NCBI GenBank assembly: GCA_021824055.1
Contig: JAKALV010000193.1
Location: 1 to 6,414 of the forward strand
Length of the DNA stretch: 6,414 nucleotides
From: Acidobacteriota bacterium
Lineage (GTDB): Bacteria > Acidobacteriota > Vicinamibacteria > Vicinamibacterales > SCN-69-37
Direction: 5' to 3'
Shown here: positions 1 through 5,539 of the stretch, in pieces
How positions within the stretch are numbered: the stretch's first letter is position 1
Layout: every line of letters starts with the position of its first letter
Position numbers and translations under genes: made by a program
Notes under the pieces: model-generated
What the model saw: the letters and a program-made list of their open reading frames with translations, nothing else
Told to the model about the DNA's origin: nothing
The model's database searches: none

Positions 1-1758
1 ACCGCCGTCATTTCCGGCGCCGTGATCTCCGTGGATGGCGGACGGCCGATGCGGCGCGCCAGCGTGCGGCTGCAGGGCACGTCGACGCCGCTGTCGCGCG
101 CGACCATGACCGACGATCGCGGCAAGTTCGAGTTCACGGATCTGCCGGCCGGCGAGTTCACGCTGCGCGCCGGCAAGCCGGGCTACCTGGAATCCATCTT
201 TGGACAGAAGCGTCCGGGCAGCGGGCGGCCAGGCACGCCGTTGTCGATTGCGGACGGCCAGCGCCTCGAGAAGCTCTCGCTGTCGATTCCCAAGGGCGGC
301 GTTCTCACCGGAACGATCGTTGACGATATCGGCGAGCCGGCGTTCGGCGTTGAGGTGCGCGCCATGCGCTACGCGTTCAGGAACGGCGAGCGCGCGCTCG
401 TCAACGCCGGCATGGACACCACGGATGATCGCGGCATCTATCGCATTCCCACCCTGATCCCCGGCGACTACATCGTCCTCGCCACGCCGACCGAAGCCAA
501 CGGACCGATGAGCGAGGACTTGCGGGCGCTCAAAGAAAGCGTGGTGACGCAGGGGGCCCGAGGCAGCGCGATGACGTTCGCGGCCAATGTCGCCGCACCC
601 CGCGCGGCCGGCGCATCGAGCGACGCGCCGCCGTCATCGGGCTACGCGCCGGTGTTCTACCCGAGCACCACGCTCGCGGTGTCGGCATCGCCAGTGACGC
701 TCGGACCCGCGGAAGAAAAGAGCGGCATCGATATTCAGCTGCAGCTCGTGCCGCTCGGCACGATCACCGGCACGGTCTCCGGCGACGCGCGCGCCATTCA
801 GGGGACGACGATCGAACTCGGCGACAGCAACACCGGCCTGCCGGGCCTGTCGGCCAGGACGGCGCACCCGGGACCGGACGGACGATTCACATTCACCGGC
901 ATCGCGCCGGGGCAGTACACGCTCACCGCGAAGTCCGGCGACCAGGTGTTCGTCTCCATGGACACGTCCGGCGGCCAGGTGCGGATGATGATGACGATGA
1001 CCAAGATCGACACGAGCGGCCCGGGAGGCAAGGCGGAACCGGGTGGTCCTCCCGCGCCGCCGATGTGGGCGAAGACGGACGTCACGGTGGAAGGCCGCGC
1101 CAGGAATGAAGTGTCGCTGGTGCTGCAGCCCGGCATGAGCGTCACGGGGCGCGTGGCGTTCGACGGCACGGGCCAGACACCGACCGACTTCTCGCAGATG
1201 CGCGTGGTGCTGACGTCCACATCACAGGGCGTGCTGGGCGGGTCGGGGATGGGCCGGGTGGATGCGGACGGCCGCTTCAAGGTGAGCTTCCTGATGCCGG
1301 GCCGGTACCGCATGTCGGTGGCGCCGCCGCGCGGCTGGCGCGCCAGGTCCATCGATGTTGACGGGCGCGATGCGCTCGACTTCATGCTGGACGTGAAGGC
1401 CAACGAGGACACGAACAACGCCGTCGTGACGTTCACGAACCGGCCGACCGAGCTCACGGGCGTGCTGGAGGACTCGTCGGGCCGGCCCACCAGCGACTAC
1501 ACGATCATCCTGTTCGCCGCCGACCAGCGTTACTGGACGCCGCAGTCGCGCCGCATCCTCTCCACGCGTCCGGCCACCGACGGCAAGTTTTCGTTCCGCG
1601 ATCTGCCGGCCGGCGACTACAAACTGGTGGCGCTCGACGATGCGGAGCCGGACAGCTGGTTCGACCCGAACGTGCTGCGCCAGCTCCTCATCGGATCGAT
1701 GTCGGTGACGGTCGGCGAGGGCGAGACGAAAGTGCAGGACATCAAAGTGAACCGTTAA
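1..1758 (+). CDS. Multi-module carboxypeptidase-regulatory-like domain protein, 5' partial
   Basis: The frame is open from base 1 to the TAA at 1756-1758, so the true start lies to the left; the GTG at 22 falls inside the first module and is not a credible start. The protein is a chain of five Ig-like beta-sandwich modules of the CarboxypepD_reg/DUF4480 type. Each opens with a (I/L/V)-(S/T)-G-x-(V/I/L) strand: about nt 10 (ISGAV), 304 (LTGTI), 763 (ITGTV), 1141 (VTGRV) and 1453 (LTGVL). Each then carries D-G-(K/R)-F-x-F plus PAG-(E/D)-(F/Y)-type turns, such as TDDRGKFEF and FRDLPAGDY. A Gly/Pro-rich linker with a Met-rich patch (VRMMMTMTKI, nt 981-1010) separates modules 3 and 4. No catalytic domain or heme motif is visible. 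Such proteins are usually secreted or cell-surface and are abundant in Acidobacteriota; the specific role is unknown. A signal peptide, if present, lies outside the window. Confidence 0.85.
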   Translation, partial: TAVISGAVISVDGGRPMRRASVRLQGTSTPLSRATMTDDRGKFEFTDLPAGEFTLRAGKPGYLESIFGQKRPGSGRPGTPLSIADGQRLEKLSLSIPKGGVLTGTIVDDIGEPAFGVEVRAMRYAFRNGERALVNAGMDTTDDRGIYRIPTLIPGDYIVLATPTEANGPMSEDLRALKESVVTQGARGSAMTFAANVAAPRAAGASSDAPPSSGYAPVFYPSTTLAVSASPVTLGPAEEKSGIDIQLQLVPLGTITGTVSGDARAIQGTTIELGDSNTGLPGLSARTAHPGPDGRFTFTGIAPGQYTLTAKSGDQVFVSMDTSGGQVRMMMTMTKIDTSGPGGKAEPGGPPAPPMWAKTDVTVEGRARNEVSLVLQPGMSVTGRVAFDGTGQTPTDFSQMRVVLTSTSQGVLGGSGMGRVDADGRFKVSFLMPGRYRMSVAPPRGWRARSIDVDGRDALDFMLDVKANEDTNNAVVTFTNRPTELTGVLEDSSGRPTSDYTIILFAADQRYWTPQSRRILSTRPATDGKFSFRDLPAGDYKLVALDDAEPDSWFDPNVLRQLLIGSMSVTVGEGETKVQDIKVNR

Positions 1759-1866
1759 GGTGTCAAGGCACCAAGGTGTCAGGGCACCAAGGTGCTGGTG
1801 ACAAGGTGCCAAGGCACTGAGCACGCTGGTGCCAGCACCTTGGTACCTTGTCACCCTGCTCCCCTG
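1757..1866. repeat. Degenerate 8-mer tandem repeats in two opposed blocks filling a convergent gap
   Basis: On the + strand, bases from 1757 read as successive 8-mers: AAGGTGTC, AAGGCACC, AAGGTGTC, AGGGCACC, AAGGTGCT, a 6-mer GGTGAC, AAGGTGCC, AAGGCACT. The facing block, read on the - strand from 1866 down, gives a similar series with AGGGTGAC, AAGGTACC and AAGGTGCT. The first repeat shares the last two bases of the upstream TAA stop. The opposing block begins at the TGA stop of the gene on the other strand. The whole 108-bp gap is therefore repeat sequence and encodes nothing recognisable. The repeat family is not one I can name. Confidence 0.75.
1797..1855. terminator. Possible bidirectional terminator hairpin between convergent genes
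   Basis: The arm at 1797-1814 (GGTGACAAGGTGCCAAGG) pairs over 18 positions with 1838-1855, with one G-U wobble at 1808/1844 in the + transcript, across a 23-nt loop. A competing perfect 12-bp stem joins 1787-1798 (CCAAGGTGCTGG) to 1832-1843. There is no U-tract on either side, so intrinsic termination is unproven. The position between two convergent stop codons fits a transcription barrier or an mRNA 3'-end stabiliser. Confidence 0.4.
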
Positions 1867-2637
1867 TCACCCTTCGTTCCACAGTCCTGTCACTGCCGTG
1901 ATCTTCCCGTCGGCGCCGAACGTGAACACGTTCGTGCCGTGCGCTTTCGGCGTGCCGTCGGGGCCGGGCACGGTCCAGTTCACCAGCGCGGTGCCGAGGC
2001 AGTGGCGGGCGTTGCCGTCGCGCTGCAGGCGCATGCCGGGCATGAATTTCTGCGCGGCGCCGGCGTGCAGCGTCACCTCATCGATCCCCTCGAGCATGCT
2101 GTAGCGGTCGCCGAAGCGCACGGCCGGCGCGGCAATCGCTTCGAAATCCCGCCGCCTCTTTGCATCGTCGGGCTCGGCCCACGCGGAGAACCACGCATCG
2201 GCGCGCTCCGCCGCGTTGGCGTGCAGTTCGTTCGACACGAGGTTCGCGAACACCGACAACTGATAGCGCCAGCCCTGGACGTGCTGGTCGCGCGCGGCCG
2301 CGTCGGCGAGTTCGTGGGTCAGCGTCAGGCGCGTGCCTGACGCTTCGCGCGCCAGGTGGATCGTCACCAGGGATTCGCCCGGCCCCATGGGCGTGCCCGA
2401 CGCGTAGCCGTACGTGAACACGATGCGCTCGGGCGCTTTGATGTCCACGACTTCGCCCGACGCTTCCACGGCGTTCGGATGGCGCACGTACACTTTGCCG
2501 CCCGGGCGCGGCTCGATCGTGGAGCCGGCGCCCCACCACGACGCCCAGCGCGCGCTGTCCTGAAAGTACGCGAACACCGTGTCGGGCTTCGCGAGGATGA
2601 AGACGGATCGGTCCAGACGGTGCGGTCGTGACGGCAT
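1867..2637 (-). CDS. SRPBCC (AHSA1-like) protein fused to a SnoaL/NTF2-like domain
   Basis: A 256-residue, two-domain cytoplasmic protein. Residues ~8-138 match the AHSA1/START-like SRPBCC fold: the N-terminal strand RSVFILAKPDTVFAYF, the W-W motif in ARWASWWG, PGGKVYVRHP, the VDIKAPERIVFTY strand, TRLTLTHEL, and a closing helix containing GWRYQLSVFANLVSNEL. Residues ~142-255 look like a SnoaL/NTF2-like domain: WFSAWAEPD near the start, RFGDRYSMLEGIDEV in the middle, and the typical ending GKITAVTGLWNEG. The fold normally gives a hydrophobic ligand pocket; the ligand here is unknown. The ATG at 2637 lies 4 nt after the stop of the arsR-type gene and has a good Shine-Dalgarno, so the two genes form one operon. 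ArsR plus AHSA1-domain pairs are a common, usually self-regulated unit. The second domain makes the protein longer than the usual ~150-residue partner. Confidence 0.85.
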   Translation of the reverse strand: MPSRPHRLDRSVFILAKPDTVFAYFQDSARWASWWGAGSTIEPRPGGKVYVRHPNAVEASGEVVDIKAPERIVFTYGYASGTPMGPGESLVTIHLAREASGTRLTLTHELADAAARDQHVQGWRYQLSVFANLVSNELHANAAERADAWFSAWAEPDDAKRRRDFEAIAAPAVRFGDRYSMLEGIDEVTLHAGAAQKFMPGMRLQRDGNARHCLGTALVNWTVPGPDGTPKAHGTNVFTFGADGKITAVTGLWNEG

Positions 2638-2641
2638 GGGG

Positions 2642-3001
2642 TCAGTCCTTTCTCTTGCCGCGGCGCCGGCGTTGCGGGCGCGGGCCGCGGCGGGACTCTT
2701 CGAGTTCGGCGGCGAGTTTGAGGTTCCAGAGCGCGTCGTTCCACATGTGTTCGAGGGCGGCGGCCACGGGCGCGAGGGCGTCCCGGCGCGCGCGGTAGTA
2801 GCGGAACTGTTTGGCGCGCCGGCATTCCACGAGGCCGGCGCCGGTGAGCGACTTGAGTTGCAGCGAGATGGCGCCGAAGGTCACATCGGGCATGGCGGCG
2901 TGGATTTCGCCGGCGGAGCACTCGCGCTGCCAGACGAGCCGGAGGATTTCGCGGCGGCGCGGCGAGGCCAGGGCGGCGAGCGTGGCGGTCGGCAGGGGCA
3001 C
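2642..3001 (-). CDS. ArsR/SmtB-family winged-helix transcriptional regulator
   Basis: A 119-residue winged-helix repressor. LASPRRREILRLVW (11-24) is the conserved first DNA-binding-domain helix; CSAGEIHAAM (28-37) and FGAISLQLKSLTGAGLVEC (42-60) form the helix-turn-helix with its recognition helix; KQFRYYRA (64-71) is the wing. The ELCVCD-type metal site of classic ArsR is absent. The only cysteines are Cys28 and Cys60, so metal sensing is unlikely; it fits the ArsR subgroup paired with AHSA1/SRPBCC proteins. The last ~16 residues are a strongly basic tail (RRGPRPQRRRRGKRKD), which is unusual. The start is GTG at 3001. No ATG occurs upstream before an in-frame TGA at 3035-3037, and no Shine-Dalgarno is seen. 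It is probably autoregulated through the inverted repeat in its promoter, and it is the first gene of the operon with the SRPBCC protein. Confidence 0.9.
   Translation of the reverse strand: MPLPTATLAALASPRRREILRLVWQRECSAGEIHAAMPDVTFGAISLQLKSLTGAGLVECRRAKQFRYYRARRDALAPVAAALEHMWNDALWNLKLAAELEESRRGPRPQRRRRGKRKD
2646..2652 (-). promoter_or_regulatory. Ribosome binding site for the SRPBCC gene
   Basis: On the - strand GAAAGGA ends 8 nt before the ATG at 2637. It overlaps the last codons of the upstream arsR-type gene. It fixes the start of the SRPBCC protein and indicates translation from a shared mRNA. Confidence 0.6.
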
Positions 3002-3008
3002 GGCGCGT

Positions 3009-3038
3009 AATTTAGATGAAACTAAAATACAAAGTCAA
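3009..3038 (-). promoter_or_regulatory. arsR-operon promoter overlapping a likely ArsR operator
   Basis: On the - strand a -35 box TTGACT (3033-3038) is followed after 16 nt by TCTAAA (3011-3016), or after 18 nt by TAAATT (3009-3014), as -10 box. A TTTAG-6-CTAAA inverted repeat (3011-3026; 6 of 7 pairs when extended by two bases each side) covers the -10 box and the 3' half of the spacer. This is where an autorepressor would block polymerase. The predicted transcription start falls within about 6 nt of the GTG codon. Assignment is by pattern only. Confidence 0.55.
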
Positions 3039-3084
3039 GCGGCGTGGCCGAGGCGTCGGGCGCAGATTTCGGCGGGAGGCATCT

Positions 3085-3097
3085 AGCCAAGCGGTAA
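3085..3097 (+). other. tRNA-Gln-like D-arm fragment (possible decayed tRNA)
   Basis: AGCCAAGCGGTAA matches the D-arm consensus of bacterial tRNA-Gln and sits 28 nt before the first intact tRNA gene. The following bases do not form a normal 3' half of the D-stem, and no anticodon or T arm follows, so this is at most a remnant. Chance resemblance is possible. No convincing sigma70 promoter was found for the tRNA genes in 3039-3124. Confidence 0.25.
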
Positions 3098-3124
3098 TTC
3101 GGTACGTTAAGCTGATGCTCTTGT

Positions 3125-3201
3125 GCGCCCGTAGCTCAGCTGGATAGAGCGCCGGGCTTCGAACCCGTAGGTCGGAGGTTCGAATCCTCCCGGGCGCACC
3201 A
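3125..3201 (+). tRNA. tRNA-Arg(TCG)
   Basis: Complete 77-nt cloverleaf with encoded CCA. The acceptor GCGCCCG pairs fully with CGGGCGC; D-stem GCTC/GAGC; T-stem GGAGG/CCTCC with TTCGAAT loop. The anticodon loop CTTCGAA gives TCG, which reads CGA. A20, C35 and discriminator A73 agree with arginine identity. Base pair 27-43 is a C-T mismatch; the other four anticodon-stem pairs are intact. First of three tRNA genes, probably co-transcribed. Confidence 0.95.
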
Positions 3202-3207
3202 CAGCAA

Positions 3208-3267
3208 GGCAGAAGGCAAAAGGCAGAAGGCAGAAACAAAGTTAGAAGCGGGAAACAAAGTTAGAAG
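3208..3267 (+). repeat. Purine-rich short tandem repeats in the tRNA spacer
   Basis: Four heptamers occupy 3208-3235: GGCAGAA, GGCAAAA, GGCAGAA, GGCAGAA. They are followed by a 16-nt unit GAAACAAAGTTAGAAG present twice (3233-3248 and 3252-3267, period 19). The strand is almost free of pyrimidine runs, so there is no terminator between the first two tRNA genes. It resembles heptameric short tandem repeats seen in intergenic DNA of other bacteria. No ORF is credible here. Confidence 0.75.
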
Positions 3268-3287
3268 TTATAAGTGAGAAAGAGAAT

Positions 3288-3364
3288 GCGCCCGTAGCTC
3301 AGCTGGATAGAGCGGCGGCCTCCGGAGCCGTAGGTCGCAGGTTCGAATCCTGCCGGGCGCACCA
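3288..3364 (+). tRNA. tRNA-Arg(CCG)
   Basis: Complete 77-nt cloverleaf with encoded CCA. Acceptor and D-arm are identical to those of the tRNA-Arg(TCG) gene 86 nt upstream. The anticodon loop CTCCGGA gives CCG, which reads CGG. T-stem GCAGG/CCTGC. Pair 27-43 is a G-T wobble. Only 7 of 77 positions differ from the other Arg gene, and four of those are compensating pairs (31-39 and 50-64), so the two are duplicates that diverged. Confidence 0.95.
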
Positions 3365-3397
3365 TTTGGCAAGGCAGCAGGCACTCCCCCACTCCGT

Positions 3398-3473
3398 GGG
3401 CCCGTAGCTCAATTGGCAGAGCAGCAGACTCTTAATCTGTTGGTTGAAGGTTCGATTCCTTCCGGGCTCACCA
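3398..3473 (+). tRNA. tRNA-Lys(CTT)
   Basis: Complete 76-nt cloverleaf with encoded CCA. Acceptor GGGCCCG/CGGGCTC has one G-T pair at 2-71; D-stem GCTC/GAGC; T-stem GAAGG/CCTTC with TTCGATT loop. The anticodon loop CTCTTAA gives CTT, which reads AAG. Last of the three tRNA genes, 33 nt after tRNA-Arg(CCG). Confidence 0.95.
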
Positions 3474-3589
3474 TCCTTCGCTCGCGACAATAAGACTCCC
3501 TTGGCGAGCTTCGGCTGGCAAGCCATCGAGACCACGCGAAGGATGCCCCGCCGTAGCTGCGAACCGAGTGAGCGGTTAGCGAAGGCGGG
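3472..3589. repeat. Nested inverted repeats downstream of tRNA-Lys, possible terminator region
   Basis: An outer 10-bp inverted repeat joins CATCCTTCGC (3472-3481, overlapping the CA of the tRNA 3' end) to GCGAAGGATG (3536-3545). The loop holds a smaller GGCT/AGCC hairpin. Directly after it CCCGCC (3547-3552) pairs with GGCGGG (3584-3589), enclosing AACCG (3562-3566) and CGGTT (3573-3577). The region lies between convergent transcripts and may end them, but no U-tract follows. It could instead be a dispersed palindromic element. No coding sequence is credible in 3474-3594. Confidence 0.45.
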
Positions 3590-3594
3590 CTATT

Positions 3595-4167
3595 TCAGAA
3601 ACTCGACTCCCGCGGCCCGCTCGTCCCCATCTGCGCTGACACCGCCCTCGCGATCGCGAACATCGCGCCCGCAAACAACACCGTGTCCGCCACAAAATTG
3701 ATGGCGGTCACCCGCTGCGGAACGCCCTGCGCCAGAAACAGATTCGGCGCGAACAGCCCGATCGTGAGGACGGTCATCCAGACGCCCACCGCGGTGATCG
3801 CCGTCACGGCCGTTCTCTTGACGAGCATGGCGGCCCCCATGACCCCGAGGATGGCGCCCGTAAGGTACGCAACGACATGCGGCAGCGGCACCCACGCGGA
3901 CGTGGGCTGCTGGTCAGGAACGCCGGGCAGGAACTGTGGATACAGAATGTTCTGCAGGCCAAAATAGATGGCCACGACGGCCGTCCAGAGCCGCAGCGCC
4001 AGAGCCAACCCGCGGGCACGCCTCGCGCGTGGGACTTCGTAGACGAAGACACAGAAAGCGCCCACGGCAAACGTCCCTTCCCGGAACGGGAAGATCCAGA
4101 CGATGCGAATTCCGGGATGCGTAATGGCGCTGGGCAGGTGCAGCAGCAGCACGAAGAGGGCAAACAT
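3595..4167 (-). CDS. Polytopic membrane protein of unknown function, probably N-terminally truncated
   Basis: A 190-residue inner-membrane protein with about six hydrophobic segments: residues 1-13, 30-45, 56-72, 96-115, 120-140 and 153-175. The central LQNILYPQFLPGVP (71-84) followed by AWVPLPHVVAYLTGAILGVMGAAML resembles small DoxX/DUF-type membrane proteins of Acidobacteriota; this is a resemblance, not a firm family call. The ATG at 4167 opens straight into a hydrophobic helix (MFALFVLLLHLPS) without any N-terminal lead. No Shine-Dalgarno precedes it, and an in-frame TAG lies eight codons upstream (4189-4191). The 5' end of the gene therefore appears to have been lost or replaced at about 4168. 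The stop is TGA at 3595-3597. Whether the remainder is expressed is unknown. Confidence 0.65.
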   Translation of the reverse strand: MFALFVLLLHLPSAITHPGIRIVWIFPFREGTFAVGAFCVFVYEVPRARRARGLALALRLWTAVVAIYFGLQNILYPQFLPGVPDQQPTSAWVPLPHVVAYLTGAILGVMGAAMLVKRTAVTAITAVGVWMTVLTIGLFAPNLFLAQGVPQRVTAINFVADTVLFAGAMFAIARAVSAQMGTSGPRESSF

Positions 4168-4236
4168 CAGCGCTAGCGGTAGCCCAGCCTACTCGTTGGT
4201 TAGACGCTATGATTCGTCGAGTGTCAAAGTATTGAT

Positions 4237-4242
4237 GAAGGG
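4237..4242 (+). promoter_or_regulatory. Ribosome binding site for the glycosyltransferase
   Basis: GAAGGG ends 6 nt before the TTG at 4249. An in-frame TAG at 4243-4245 excludes any start further upstream, so this site supports TTG as the start codon. Confidence 0.4.
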
Positions 4243-4248
4243 TAGCGC

Positions 4249-5539
4249 TTGGCATCTGTAACTGACGCTGACGGCTTCGCTTACCGTCGATCGCTTGCGG
4301 GCGCTGCCGTGGTCGCCCTGCTGCTGAGGCTCGTGGTGGGGCTCGGCTACCTGGAGAACCGACCAACCACCGGCGATGAACGCGAATACCTGTCGATGGC
4401 GCGAGGACCTGGCGTCAGGTCAGGGCTTCACGTTCTCGGGGGGACTACTCGCTGACCAGATCGTGCCGTTCAGTCGCGCACCCGGGTACCCGCTGTTTCT
4501 CGCCATGATCGGCGCCGCCCAATCCGACCCGGCCAGAACGCCATTACCGGTTACGGTCGCGCAATCGGTCGTTGGCGCACTGGGCGTGCTGGTAATTGCC
4601 ATGCTGGCGCGACGGGCCATGGGCCCAATGGCCGGGCAAGTCGCCGCGTGGACGGCGGCAGCCTATCCTCCGCTCGTGTGGACAGCCAGTTACGCGATGA
4701 GCGAAGGAATCTTCTGGCCTCTCAGCGCTGGAACGGCCGTGCTGTTTGATCGGGCATGGCAGTCGGCGCCGGCCAACACCGCGCGCCGCGGACTCGTGTG
4801 CGGACTAATGGCTGGCGTGTGCATGCTGGTCCGCCCCGGTTCAATCCTGTTCGTCCTGGCTTCAGCACTCTGGCTGATCTGGCGGCGACGCCTCCGGCTG
4901 TTGATCGCATTCGCATGTGGAACGGCCATGTTGGTGTTCCCGTGGACCGCGAGAAACTACCTGCAGTACCACCGCGTCGTGGTGGTCGCGGCTGACGGCG
5001 GCGTCAACTTCTGGATCGGCAACCATCCCGCCTCACGCGGCGAAGGCGATGTCTTTGCCAATCCGGTTCTGAAGACGGCACTGACACAATTTCGGGCCAG
5101 CCACCCCGGACTCTCGGAAGAGGCTTTGGAGCCGCTCTTCTATCAGGCCGCGTTTCGTTGGATTCGAAACAATCCTGCAGCGTGGCTGTCGCTTGAGGCA
5201 CGGAAAGCGTTCTATACCGTCGTCCCAGTTGGACCGTCATACACACGCCACACACGCAGGGTATTCACGATCGCCGCCATTGGGTCGTACGCGCTGATCC
5301 TGCCCTTCGGCCTGGCCGGATTCATTCGGCTTGGCCCACGCCGCGCCCGCTTGCCTGGCCTTTGGCTGCTCGCGAGTGCAGCGCTGCTGCAAGGCCTGAT
5401 CTTCTTTCCGCAGGAGCGATACCGGTTTGCCGTGATCGACCCGACCCTGGTGATCTGTGCCGCGAGCTTGGCAGTCGCGCGCGAGGACGCACGCGACCCG
5501 ATCCGGCACCCAGCCACATCAACCCCACTACTCCGCTGA
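4249..5539 (+). pseudogene. ArnT/GT39-like (PMT-superfamily) membrane glycosyltransferase, one frameshift
   Basis: Two overlapping frames together give one protein of about 429 residues. Codons 4249-4401 give the first membrane helix (SLAGAAVVALLLRLVVGLGY) and the luminal GDEREY motif with the candidate catalytic Asp43. The frame 4403-5539 continues with EDLASGQGFTFSGG, RAPGYPLFLA, many membrane helices, PWTARNYLQYHR, GGVNFWIGNHP and QERYRFAVIDP. All are hallmarks of the GT-C family that moves sugars from polyprenyl-phosphate carriers to lipids or proteins outside the cytoplasmic membrane. Removing one base (C4402) restores the usual Y-x3-A-x2-L-A-x-G-x-GF spacing. The ATG at 4376 gives a frame lacking helix 1 and GDE, so it is not a true start. 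This could be real decay or an assembly error. The last ~11 residues are antisense to the PHP gene and may not be native. Acceptor and sugar are unknown. Confidence 0.8.

Noticed and set aside
798..1490. A 230-codon - strand open frame
   Set aside because: Antisense shadow of the regulatory-like-domain protein; no domain and no ribosome binding site considered convincing.
3012..3239. A - strand open frame containing GAPGRIRTSDLRVRSPALYP
   Set aside because: This is the well-known false protein made by translating a tRNA gene antisense; it covers tRNA-Arg(TCG).
3208..3267. CRISPR-like repeat array
   Set aside because: Units are only 7 or 16 nt, with no spacers of constant length and no cas genes.
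3299..3535. A - strand open frame with GEPGRNRTFNQQ and ARQDSNLRPTAPE
   Set aside because: Antisense translation of tRNA-Lys and tRNA-Arg(CCG); not a gene.
4195..4205. Integron attC half-site (GTTAGAC)
   Set aside because: It matches the GTTRRRY core, but no partner RYYYAAC site with matching arms was found within a plausible distance, and there is no integrase.
4169..4249. Terminal inverted repeat AGCGCTA (4169-4175) / TAGCGCT (4243-4249)
   Set aside because: Seven bases spaced 67 nt apart is within chance, and there is no element between them.
4235..4261. Short ORF starting ATG at 4235
   Set aside because: Only eight codons, overlapping the glycosyltransferase start; no evidence for a leader peptide.
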